Part shown: one piece after another, positions 45,160-55,765 of the stretch
Position numbering within the stretch: the first letter of the stretch is position 1
How the letters are laid out: every line of letters begins with the position of its first letter
NCBI GenBank assembly: GCA_963965975.1
Contig: OZ014414.1
Span: forward strand, 3,757,501 to 3,821,500
Direction: 5' to 3'
DNA from: Xestospongia bergquistia
Taxonomy: Eukaryota > Porifera > Demospongiae > Haplosclerida > Petrosiidae
Length of the DNA: 64,000 nt
Notes under the pieces: generated by a model
Seen by the model: the letters and a program-made list of their open reading frames with translations, nothing else
What the model was told of the DNA's origin: nothing
The model's database searches: none
Translations under genes and position numbers: made by a program

Positions 45160-46780
45160 AGGTACATGTATATAATTATTATAGTACACAGACTTGCATA
45201 AGTACATGATTTATATGACTTTTTATCACAATTGTGCTTGTAAGTAGTACATGTATAATTATTGTACACACATTTTCATAAGAGTACTGATTATATATAG
45301 CTTTGCTTATTATCTTAGTCTAGGACTACTGCTAAACTACTGCTGGTGTTTTGTGAAATTAGATGTGTTTCTTTAATCTGATATGAAAATTTACGTTAAT
45401 TTTTCTCAAGTTTGTGAGGAGGGGAGAGACATTGGATTTTACTTGCGTTTATTAACAGTTGACTTGTACAATATTTTAATGACTGTTGTAACTAAAACTT
45501 GAGATATGTGCCCTAACTAGAATTTTGGGGATAGTCATTCCCTGCATGCATACTTTTCTAGATCTATGCTATTCAATTCTAACTGTGTCATTAAAATAAG
45601 CCACTTTTTAGTTCAAATATAGGTAGTTAGTGCTGTCAGTAGAAACTGTTGATCTAATTATAAGAACCATAGTGCAATGAAAAGGACTAAAGTGTAGCAG
45701 CAGTTTCTGCACTGATGTTAGTTTGTTTGCCTTTGTTCCATCTTGCATTTGCTTTTCAAAGGTCTTTCCGATTTTTCAAGCTTCATGTACCCTTCACATC
45801 CTTTTATCTCGAAGGAATTGCTATTAATTACCTTTTGCTGTTTCTTTGTGACATTTTACCTGTAGACACTGGTGTTGATGAGTTATAGAACTGTTCAAAA
45901 TGCATTGCCAACTAACAGATAGATATGCCAATTATAATGTTCATGCACATAATTAGTGACAAGGGTTAATGAAGAAAATATATTAGAGAACACAGATTGA
46001 TATTCTATATGCTGTAATGCCAACTATTTAAAGTTGTTATTGTTAAACACTACAACTATTTTCCACATCAAATAATATATCATACAAGTAATGATATGAT
46101 GTAGTGCATGATGTTCATAATCTTTAAACAATTAACATCTACTAGTCTAGTACATAAATGTACATACATTTGCTTAAAAAGCAGGTAGTTCAATAAAGTA
46201 GTTTAATCAGCTTCTTAAACAATATGTCTAGAGCAATTAGAAAGACCTTTCTTCTATGATATTGAGAGATATATCTGTGGAATTAATGGATAATAAGTAT
46301 GTACAATAAATACATGATGTTAATTAGAATATAGCTCTTATGAAATGATTAGAATGTCTAAATTTCTTGTTATTATTTTTAGACAGAAGCTTAAGCAAGA
46401 AAACTGACTGTAAGTGATGGCTTACTAAGTTAGTTTATTGTTCAGGTACATTCTACTCTTGTCTGTGTATAAGTCTTAAGTAACAAAAGTAATTAGTATA
46501 CTTACTATATTGTACTTGTTAATATACATAACATCACTTATAAAGAATGTATACTCTCATTATTTTCCACCTACAAAAATGAGTAAATGGGTTTATAATA
46601 TTAATTTATGGTCACGAGCTGTTTATGTAGTCTATGCTATCAAGAATGTACAAACATAGAAATATTATACATATCAGTAATATACTAATATATATAGGCC
46701 AATGACAGGGAAGTATTTCTTAGTTAAGCAGTCTACTGTATTAATTCTATATACATAACATAACAATGCGCATACAATGT
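45160..46780. repeat. spacer with diverged transposon and duplicated flank
   Basis: 45720-45930 is a diverged relative of the element at 19080-19475 (GCTTTTCAAAGGTCTTTCCG). 46150-46660 duplicates the flank seen at 14400-15080. No gene is seen. Confidence 0.45.
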
Positions 46781-46787
46781 AATTTAC

Positions 46788-47072
46788 TATTCCTTGCTAC
46801 ACTATTCAGTCTAATAGCTCTTAAAGCATCTATTAAACTCTTCCTTGTTGTTTCTTTTGCTTTCTCCATAATCCATAACTAATACATACTGGTACAATCA
46901 TGACATTCAGCTAGATCCACACTGTCTAGTCCTAGTTTCACCCCTAACTGATACCATTCTGCTGTTCTAGTATTCTCAATTAATTCTTCATGTGAAGGTT
47001 GTTGATTCAAAAGATATTCTGGTAAAGTACATACATGTGTAACCAGCTTGAGAGCTAAGTTTAGCAGACTAT
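46788..47072 (-). pseudogene. death-domain exon B3 with an in-frame stop
   Basis: The reading is LLNQQPSHEELIENTRTAEW, YQLGVKLGLDSVDLAECHDC, then TSMY-TAG-LWIMEK and RKSLIDALRAIRLNSVA, ending at a GTAAATT donor in phase 1. TAG replaces the CAG (Gln) found in paralogs, a single C-to-T change. It follows the UPA-like exons of the ZU5 gene in phase, which gives the ZU5-UPA-DD order known from PIDD, UNC5 and ankyrin proteins. If the stop is real, the product loses its last two or three DD helices. The acceptor is uncertain (AAGAG near 47073). Confidence 0.6.
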
Positions 47073-47605
47073 CTCTTGTTATAACAACAAAGACAATAAT
47101 AATAATAATAACTTGAAAAACACAGAGAAATTAAATAGTGCACACAAAACAAAGAACAATAAAACAAGAGGTAAAGACAAAGGTAATTGAACTAAATTGA
47201 CAACTAATTTGTCCAACATATGGTAAATACATTAACATAACATACAGACAAGGTTTGTTGTAACACACCCGTTACACATGTATACCTCCTTCAACAATAT
47301 TACCTAATATGAAATGAAAAAACATACAACTTAGTATTGTTCTAAGATGATATTTGCTTGTTAAACAATGTAATTAGTGTAATTATATTATTGATATTCA
47401 CACATGTGTACATGACTTAACAAGTCAGACTGTTCAAAAAATTCAAATTACCAAATATAAACAAAATATTTAAAGTTGGTGATGTCTATGAACAGTCCAT
47501 ATGTCAATGATTGGTCTCCTATACTGGAAGAATTGTCCATACTTATTGATGCTACAAAAATACTGCAAAAATAAGTATTAGACAAACACTCACTTTATAA
47601 ATTAC

Positions 47606-47810
47606 TGGTCAGTGATCTAGTAATCATAATTTTAGGTCTATCTTCAGCTGTTGTTTCACTACCAACATCTTCAATACCTTCAATTGTTATAAGATGTCTA
47701 AGTTTATTTCTGAAGTCATCTATCCTAGGATTAGCAGATACTTCTATAGGAATATTAGGAGGATCACGACTCCGAGATGCAACAAAGTCACAAGGATTAT
47801 TTCCACTAAT
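47606..47810 (-). CDS. 205-bp exon between UPA-like region and DD
   Basis: The acceptor GATATAG (phase 0) and donor A/GTAATT (phase 1) bound 205 bp. It encodes ISGNNPCDFVASRSRDPPNI, then VSANPRIDDFRNKLRHLITI and a Glu-rich tail. The DDFRNKLRHL part may be a helix; otherwise no recognised fold. Phases chain with the exons at 47925 and 46788. Confidence 0.55.
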
Positions 47811-47924
47811 CTATATCAAAGTAATTAAGAATGCAACAACAGATAACAGAGATTATGTAATTTAAATATATTTTTCATTCAAATCACACACACACATGCA
47901 CACAAAACAAATAACATCACTTAC

Positions 47925-48125
47925 TACTGGTGGTGGACGTAGTGGTGTTATTTGCCACCCATAAATTGCTTCATCAGGGAATCCTACTAACTTTAAATTC
48001 TTTTCTGTATGATTATCTCTTCTGACTGCTTCATCCTGTTCACTTGATGAAGGTATCGTAGAAGCAAAACGAAATGGAAAGTTATCTTCTTCATTACCAA
48101 ACTTAGATATCGATCTTAGAATTAC
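47925..48125 (-). CDS. UPA-like region, second exon (201 bp)
   Basis: The acceptor TATATAG and donor GTA/GTAAGT bound 201 bp, phase 0-0. It encodes VILRSISKFGNEEDNFPFRF, then a polar stretch and NLKLVGFPDEAIYGWQITPL. Position directly after ZU5 and the short NCNYRAYIF exon suggests the UPA domain. Sequence similarity to UPA is weak and the call rests on order. Confidence 0.5.
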
Positions 48126-48182
48126 CTATATAAGAAATATTAATGATTAAAGTAATAATTTAAAGCAATAATCATTTATTAC

Positions 48183-48292
48183 ATTAGAATATCTGGTATC
48201 TTGAATGACTATGAATCGCATCTTCCATGTTTCCTTATTTTTTTCTTCGTAGAAGATATAAGCTCGATAGTTGCAGTTAGGGACTTTAGTAT
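48183..48292 (-). CDS. UPA-like region, first exon (110 bp)
   Basis: The acceptor TTTAAACAG (phase 1) and donor AAT/GTAATA (phase 0) bound 110 bp. It encodes NCNYRAYIFYEEKNKETWKM then RFIVIQDTRYSN. The alternating hydrophobic strands with a central Trp are consistent with a beta-sandwich such as UPA. Confidence 0.5.
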
Positions 48293-48431
48293 CTGTTTAA
48301 AGTAAGTATTGTATATAATTAGTATGTTGGGATTAATTCACTATTTATTTTTTGTCAATAAGCATACAATTGCTGACTCACTAGGACTGTCCTAAACATT
48401 TTATTCCATACATACATCAGTATATTCTTAC

Positions 48432-49076
48432 TGGTTGCAAAATGATGTCTAATAGCACTACAAACTACACCTCCGAGAACTACTCCTGCTATACTCAATG
48501 TGGCACCACCGACTGAATCTGTTAGAATTCCTCCTGGTCCCAATATGGTACCACCAACTGCACCTCCTAAAACTAGTCCTAGACACAAAATGGCACTGCT
48601 AGTTGCACCTCCTAGAACTACATTTCCTAGACCGAATATGGCACCACCAACTACAGTACGGAGTACAATAGCTAGATATGAAAATTCTTTGAGATGTATA
48701 GTCCCATAATGTAAACCAGGACAAAATGATCCTCCTGGTAGGTATTCAAACTTGAAGGGTGGACCAGATTTAGCAACAACAAAACTGAGATATTGTGCTT
48801 GATTCTTATCAGTGATATTAGCACAATGTTCTAGTTGAACGATAACTGGTTTATTAAGTTGAGATGAGGTAGATACCGATATATGGCACACACCACTGAT
48901 AAGATGGCTGTTTTCAGGAAATTCAAATTCGTCATCCCACAATACATTTGCAGTAATTTCATATGAAGCAACTACTGGTGTGATAACTTGTGCAGGTATT
49001 AAAATTTTTAACCCACATTCTTCAACTGATAACTGTTGATCTTTAGCAGCACTAAACTTAGAATAGTTCTTTCCTA
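48432..49076 (-). CDS. ZU5 domain followed by glycine-rich hydrophobic repeats
   Basis: The exon is 645 bp, phase 1-1 (acceptor TTTTAG, donor A/GTAAGA). ZU5 hallmarks in order: LSVEECGLKILIPAQVI, VVASYEITANVLWDDEFEFP, HLISGVCHISVSTSSQLNKP, VIVQLEHCANI, AQYLSFVVAKS, FKFEYLPGGSF and HYGTIHLKEFSYLAIV. These correspond to the ZU5 core of UNC5, PIDD and ankyrins. ZU5 packs against UPA and DD to hold them inactive in UNC5. Directly after the domain the exon continues for about 75 residues of Gly/Ala/Val/Leu repeats with period about 16 (VVLGGATSSAILCLGLVLGG, AVGGTILGPGG, VVLGGVV), then IRHHFAT. This tail is not part of known ZU5 domains and looks membrane-inserting. The plus-strand Pro-rich frame here is the shadow. 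Confidence 0.8.
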
Positions 49077-49129
49077 CTAAAATTTTAATAGATTAGTGTA
49101 ATAATAATTATATCATATATTGACAATAC

Positions 49130-49222
49130 CTTCTTCTAGTTGAGTTGATTGTTTCTTTACTGGTTGCAACTTTTCTACCATATGATCTTCAGTTTCACTA
49201 TGTTGCAACATTCTTGCTGCTT
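49130..49222 (-). CDS. 93-bp charged linker exon
   Basis: The acceptor ATCATTAG and donor G/GTATTG bound 93 bp, phase 1-1. It encodes AARMLQHSETEDHMVEKLQP then VKKQSTQLEEG. It is probably helical and immediately precedes the ZU5 exon. Confidence 0.5.
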
Positions 49223-49229
49223 CTAATGA

Positions 49230-50290
49230 TAACAAATTAAGATGATAAAAGATAAGACATACAGGTACAACAAGGTTAGTAACATGATCAGTCTTGACTA
49301 TTTACACAGCTCATGTAATGTATTATATCGATTAATTAGGAGCAGATTATAGGACCAATGAAACCATAAACAAATTATAGTTTCCAGAGTAGTAACTATG
49401 AAGTCAAGCATAGATAGTCAAGGACTTATTTGACTAAAAGTCTTCAAATCTAGTCAATAGTTCCCAAATTGTTAACTTTAGTCAATTAAGTGACATTGCT
49501 TCAGAGCAAGCTTTAGTGGTGCTAAGAAAAGCAATAAAATACTTTAAAAGCTCTATCTCAAAATGTTACTGTGCCCAAAATTTGAGTTGCTGAGGTTAAG
49601 ACTGTCTACATTGCCACTTATTGTTATTTCAGGGTTTGATAATTGTGTGAATTATATTTTCAGGTCAAAGAAAATGATCAGGGGCACTTCACATAAATGC
49701 AAAAGCAACTGGTTACATGTATTATCACTTTTTATTCATATCACAATTGCTAAATAATGTCTATATAGTGTGAGTGAACTATTTAATGAAAGGAAGATAT
49801 ACAACAATGAATTTGTCATTGCAGGCCATGTGGCTGACTAAACAATTATAGACTGGCTGTGCCTGAAAGCTGCCTATACCTATGCCTTCATGTTGTAGAT
49901 GCCAACTGGTCCTATATTGACATGATTCACAATAGTATTTATTTCCAGCAATTTTTTTTAATAACTATATATCCAAATGTTTGATTAAAGTCCTAGAATA
50001 GTTAATCACATTAATTGTTGTTAAGCTTCTAACTATGACCATGCATGAGCTAGTTTTTTTAACACTTTAAAATGGGATTTGCACACTCTTCCTCCTTAAT
50101 GAGAATAAGGGCTCTTTCTATTTGTTATTTGTGAGTTGACACATGCTAAGTGATCTTAAATTATGTTATTGTCTTTGAAAACACTTTTGATTTAAAACAG
50201 TATATAAAAATTGTGACTTGTACTATTACCTTAAGTTGTATTATTATGAAAGACATCTAATTCAAGTTATGTCTATATAATTAAATTGAA
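49230..50290. repeat. intron with dispersed and duplicated repeats
   Basis: 49285-49410 matches the repeat at 32045. About 49800-50290 duplicates 51240-51560 (ordered blocks ACAATTATAGACTGGCTGTG, TTGTCTTTGAAAACACTTTT). No independent gene is seen. Confidence 0.5.
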
Positions 50291-50298
50291 TTACTGAC

Positions 50299-50364
50299 TT
50301 GAGGTAGTAGTAGATTCTCTTTTTGATGACAATGTTTCATCCATCTGGTTGGGTCGTTTATGAC
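50299..50364 (-). CDS. 66-bp linker exon of the KRPN/SKR family
   Basis: The acceptor TTGTATAG and donor A/GTCAGT bound 66 bp, phase 1-1. It encodes GHKRPNQMDETLSSKRESTT then TS. Nearly identical to 51570-51635 and related to 27812-27877. It lies in a duplicated segment, so it arose by local exon-plus-intron duplication. Confidence 0.5.
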
Positions 50365-50635
50365 CTATACAAAATCAAATGTGACAAACTAAATTTCTAA
50401 TGGATTGCATTAAACTACTTAGTAAAGATACTGTGATATGTGTTAAAGGTTAAATATAAATTGCACTTGTAACAGTGTTAAAAACATTGTTAACATGTTA
50501 TGCAATAATGAAGTTAATTCAATGTATAAAGAAATTGACCCAAACTATTGTCTTCCCCTATTTACCTTTTGTCTACCTAACATAACAATGAATCAGTAAA
50601 GTAACTTTATTACTTTTTAGTAAATCAGACTATAC

Positions 50636-50872
50636 CTTTACGTTCTTGTGGCATTTTTTTAGGTAATGAAGGTGCCATTTCCTGAGAAATTGCTTTTTTG
50701 ATGAAAGGTTTTGCACTAGTTGATCCATTGTCATGTCTACCTGGTGCATCATATGACTCTAAGTCACTATCATATGATACATGATCAGATCTTCGTTTAC
50801 TAAGAGGTACATCTTCATCAAAATCTGATTGAAGAGAACATGGTTCTAATCCCAGTCTCTCATGTCTCCTTT
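50636..50872 (-). CDS. 237-bp charged linker exon
   Basis: The acceptor TTCCATAG and donor G/GTATAG bound 237 bp, phase 1-1, open for 79 codons. It begins RRHERLGLEPCSLQSDFDED, has PLSKRRSDHVSYDSDLESYD, and ends LPKKMPQERKG. Basic and acidic clusters alternate. The SKRRS and KKMP motifs echo the SKR motifs of the short exons. Disordered; function unknown. Confidence 0.55.
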
Positions 50873-51569
50873 CTATGGAAAATTACAAATATTATTAGTG
50901 ATTTTGACATGTAAAATAAATACATCATTATAAATACTATGACTTGTGTTATCACGTTTTGTGCACTGTAAAAAATTACTGGTTGATTTAACCATTATTC
51001 AGTTATACAGGTTGCAATTACAAACTTATTTTTGCTGGAAAAGTAATCATAATATTGTTTTCATTACTAATGTACTACTGCTTATGTAGCTACACAGCCA
51101 CTAATTTCATAACACATTAGTAATCAAAATAGTAATAAGTTTACTTTTTGCATATGCAACCCATATAACCATGTATTGGTTAAACCAACTATTCAATTTT
51201 TACATTTTTATAACAATTGCTAAATAATTTTAGTATGTGAGACAGTCACTTATAATGAAATTTTTTATTATTAGCTATGTTGTTGAAAAAACAATTATAG
51301 GCTGCTTGTGACTGCAAACTGTCTATGCCTAATGATATTTGTACATTCTTCTCCATAGTTAGGCCAACGGGTATGCTGTTTATTATTTGTGAATTGACAC
51401 ATGCTTGTTGTTTGCTAAGTGATCTTAAAGTTATGTTATTGTCTTTGAAAACACTTTTGATTTAAAACAATATATGAAATTGTCACATGTACTCTTATCT
51501 TAAGCTGGCTTTACTATGAAAGAGATCTAATTCAAATTATGTCTAATATAATTAAATTCAATTACTGAC

Positions 51570-51635
51570 TTGAGGCAGTAGTAGATTTTCTTTTTGATGG
51601 TAATGTTTCATCCATCTGGTTGGGTAGTTTATGAC
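51570..51635 (-). CDS. 66-bp linker exon of the KRPN/SKR family
   Basis: The acceptor TTGTATAG and donor A/GTCAGT bound 66 bp, phase 1-1. It encodes GHKLPNQMDETLPSKRKSTT then AS. Duplicate of 50299-50364 with KRPN changed to KLPN. It is the most upstream exon I can assign to the ZU5 gene; the start codon was not found. Confidence 0.5.
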
Positions 51636-51639
51636 CTAT

Positions 51640-53090
51640 ACAAGATCAAATGTGACAAACTAAATTTCTAATGGGTCACATTAAACTATTTAGCATAAAT
51701 AATAAATACTATGATTGGTGTTAAAAGGTAAATATAAAGTTCATTAATTAACCTAGATCAGAATCTAAGATTAAAGAAACTATATACAAAAAGTTGTCTT
51801 AATAGCAGTCACTGCGAAGCCGAACATATATTATAAATAGGGAATGGTTTATTAAGATAAAGATAGTATTTTTTATTTGTTTATAAACTTCAACAAATTA
51901 AGCAATATAGCTTCACAGCAACCTTTACTGGAGCTAGAAAGTCATTAAGAAACTTTGAAAGCAAAGGGATAATTGAAAAATAACTAACCTAAATCTATAT
52001 TGCTTGAAGTCTAAAATATATACTGTTAATTTCATAATGTAAAGGAGTTTTGACACAGTTACATCCAAAATGGATATAATACATGTATTGTGCCTTCAAA
52101 AAAAATTTAGACAAAAGGAACATTAAGTTAGACTTATTTATCATCAATTTTATTAGAAAGCCCTATATCACCAAGCCTCACTCTAAACTTAAACTGCAAT
52201 TGCTAAGCCTTTCTACAATGACTACTATTTTCTTGTTGTTGAAATGTGCTTAATAAATATGATAATTATATACTCAGGTTAAACATGGAGGATCAGAGAC
52301 ACTCCACTTGCCACAGTACATGTGAGACTATCAATGCACAAGTAGTACATGTGTCTGATAGAAATGCACATACAAGGTACATTATTTCTAAGTGTTTTTT
52401 ATCTTAAAACTTTTACATAATACTAGGTTTAACTGATTCATGAAAAAAAATTTGAAGAAAGTCACATAAAAATAAAGATGCATAATGAAATAGATTTAAT
52501 CATTATTACACTTCAGTCTCTCAAATTAATATTAAATACATTTATTTGTTTTCTGTATAATCAACTAAAACAATAGCTAAAAGCATCTATCTACAAAGCT
52601 AACGTTAATCAGGTTCCTAGTGTAAGGGTTAGTCCTCACTATTACATTTTAAATCAATATGCTGAGCAATCTTCTTAAAATTACTTTAAAATACAATGAA
52701 TAAAACACAAATTATTGTAAGGTGAAGTTGTTAAATGTCGTTTGCAGCTACTGAAGTATATGTGCCCACAACTTATGTACACTACGTGTGTCTCAGACAC
52801 TAAAGTTACTTACTTTAACTAATACAATACATTAATTTTATAACAAAATAAATCATTATATTTAATTTCAATATATGTACACATAGTTATTATCAGTACA
52901 AGCAAATATTAAAGCAATGAATAAAAATTGAACTTAATAAACTCTTTACAGTTACTATTGTAACCAACCTCATTAATATTTTAGTAGTTAGTAAGAGAAT
53001 TATCATCGAGTAATCTTGGAGTGATCACTATAAATATTACATGTATAATCTTGTTTTTTGTATACAATAAATATAGTCTTGTTTTACAAT
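51640..53090. other. no gene seen
   Basis: AT-rich. It should hold the 5' end of the ZU5 gene if that lies in the window, but I found no exon with a start codon and donor that I would defend. Confidence 0.3.
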
Positions 53091-53099
53091 TTCCATAGT

Positions 53100-54440
53100 A
53101 ACTTTAATATCCAGTTATTAATAGACATACACAGGGTGTTCTAGTGGTCAGCAAAAAATTCTTTTTGTAGAGTGTCTAGTTACAAATGGTAACTACATTA
53201 TCATAGATATACATCAGATACATAAATAGGACTTTTAAAGAGGTTATATCTTTAGTGTGTTGTTGATACTGTTAAATAATCACTGTTATGAATTTATTAT
53301 GGTTAATTGCAGCTATATAGCTATTTTTAAAAGAATACAACCTCTATAATCCTTCAATTGGACTAATGTCATCAGACACCCTTTTATGCATCTTTGCTAT
53401 AATAAATTGATTGTTTTTTTCCAATTCCTGTACATTTCAGCTGAATGTATCCCTATAAAATATATTTTAGCGTATTTCATGATTTCATAATAACAGTTCT
53501 GGTCAAGCATCTCATCATCATAGCTCAAACTATTCGCTACATGAATAGTTAACTCCATAGTACATTTATTACATTAGTAATGAAAACTGTACATAATGTT
53601 TACTTTATTACATTAAACGATTTCCTGCATACGTGTAATCTGTAAAATCTTATTAGTTAAATTAACCAATGGTTTTTATAGTTTGCTCTTTCAATGAACT
53701 ATACTTTTACTCTTAATTTAATAATGTATTTTGATTTCTCATATTTATTTGTAAAACTGACGACTTAATAGGTTTTGAGCATTTTGATTGTTGAAGTAAA
53801 AATGCAGCTTAAATGTCAAGAAATAGAATATTACTTTTACAGCAAAAGGGAGTAGTTACAGGTAACTTCCATGTATGTAAAATTTGGCACGTGTTGTCAT
53901 CTATGGCTGCCATCTTTGTGAGCAACAAGAGTGGCAAACTCTGTTTGCAAGATATTGTGACTATACTTGAACCATAACTATTGAATCATTTAAGATGCAT
54001 AAAATACTCCAGTTTGAAGTTCAAATCATTAGTTGTTGTTGAAAGATAGAGACGTATTCTTCATTCAGCAAATTTACACACATCAGATTACTCTAACTTC
54101 CTCTTTCTGTTTAAATCTCTTATTGAAACTCTTTTATAATTAGGCATTTAGAACCTGTTTATTAAACTAAAGCCACTAGACACCCTTTAACATCACTGCT
54201 AAAATAAATTGGTATATTTAACTAATTCATGTATATTTTTGTTACATGAATAGTTACAAAATACATTAAAGTTTATGCATGAATTTCATGGTAACAATCC
54301 TGATCTAGTATCTCATGATTCTCATCATCAAAGTTCTAACAATTATGTACATGAATAGTCAATTCTACTATACATTTATTACATTAGTATAATGAATACT
54401 GTACATCATGTTTACTTTATTACATCAAATAATTTACTAC
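53100..54440. repeat. diverged tandem duplication, offset about 790 bp
   Basis: Ordered blocks in 53340-53640 recur in 54150-54440: CAGACACCCTTTTATGCATC against TAGACACCCTTTAACATCAC, CTACATGAATAGTTAACTCC against GTACATGAATAGTCAATTCT, and the following CATTTATTACATTAGTA. Non-coding and old. Confidence 0.55.
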
Positions 54441-54481
54441 ATACATACAATATACATGTATATGCAAAAAGATATAAACCT

Positions 54482-55764
54482 GAAGTCAAGCATGGTCAGG
54501 TACACATTGTAAAGTGTACATTATGACAACTAAACATTCTAATTATACCTTGTATGACCTATACAGATGTTAATGTGTTATGCAGGTGGGAGTCTGGATA
54601 CAAAACTAAGTAGAGTCAAGTTTACTGAACTAGTCCCATATTGCACTACAATAGTTAACAGTGATCAATTTAATACAGCAAACTTAGACAGTAGTATTTC
54701 GAAAAAATACTTTATTTTAATCAATGAAGACCAGGTGAATGTGACCTAATTTGCAAAAGGGGACCACATCTCTAAAAAATCAGTATGGACTGAAAAAGTA
54801 GTGATTTCAATATTTTGACGAATCGAGAACTAAAAAAAGGAAGAAAATAGTACTTGACACTCATTTTGAAGCGTCAAATTTCTTTCTAGCTTACAATGTA
54901 GAGACGTGAGCGTTCTTAGGACAACGCTAAATACACGGAGTAAATAACACAAGCGTGTCCAAAGATATACGATAAACAGAAAAATTAAACTGAAAAAATT
55001 TTGAAGCTTCATCAAAAAGACGTTGCGACAGCTTTAAATATAATTGAAGCAGATTTACTCTTCTTGAGTGATAAAAAAGCACTCAATCACCGGATTATAT
55101 GAGTACCTTGATAATAGAAGAAAGTGTGAAATCATGAATGCTACTACATAACAATGAAATACAATTTGCAATTTAGAAGTCAATATTAATGATAACTCTT
55201 ATGATTCAGATGAATTTGATGATTGTGCTAACTAACAGCTGCACCAAATTTAATTTTTTTGGTGAAACACATATGACCTCTCCAACTGACGAGCATCAAC
55301 TTGACTACCTTGTATAGATTAGCTTATGTGTATCAGTTTGGCAAAAATCATGTATTCATGCATTCTCATAGTTAAGTTATTTTTTTCAATACATAAAGCA
55401 ACTATTAATAGGATTATACCTCAATATAAAGGACACCAACAAGACAACTGCACTATCATATAACAGCGACCTTTCCCTGAGAAGTAAGCACAGTATCCGT
55501 TATAGAGCCGATCTGACCTTTAGAGCACGCAGCCTCGTACTAAAGCGTTCGCCAATGTTTCGTATTAAGAAATATCTGAAATAACCGTAATTCGTAAAAT
55601 TGGAAAGAAAGTTAATATTAATCATGTCGCAATACATAGAAGTCGCCTCTAGCTCTCATAATATAATACATATCGACTATCTTAATTACAAATATAAAGT
55701 TGTAAATGTTTTGTAAATAGAATATATTGTTGACCATATGGTGCACTGACTTTTATTATAATTA
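54482..55764. repeat. segmental duplication X, copy 1
   Basis: Matches 58218-59580 in the same orientation, starting GAAGTCAAGCATGGTC and including AATTTGCAAAAGGGGACCAC, AAGACGTTGCGACAGCTTTA and AACCGTAATTCGTAAAATTG. It contains short frames only. This copy lacks the hairpins found in copy 2 and so is probably closer to the ancestral state. Confidence 0.85.
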
Positions 55765-55765
55765 T

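Noticed and set aside
48500..48709. Plus-strand Pro-rich 69-codon frame (PPTAPP-type)
   Set aside because: Antisense shadow of the glycine-rich repeat downstream of the ZU5 domain; the minus-strand reading has domain homology and splice sites.
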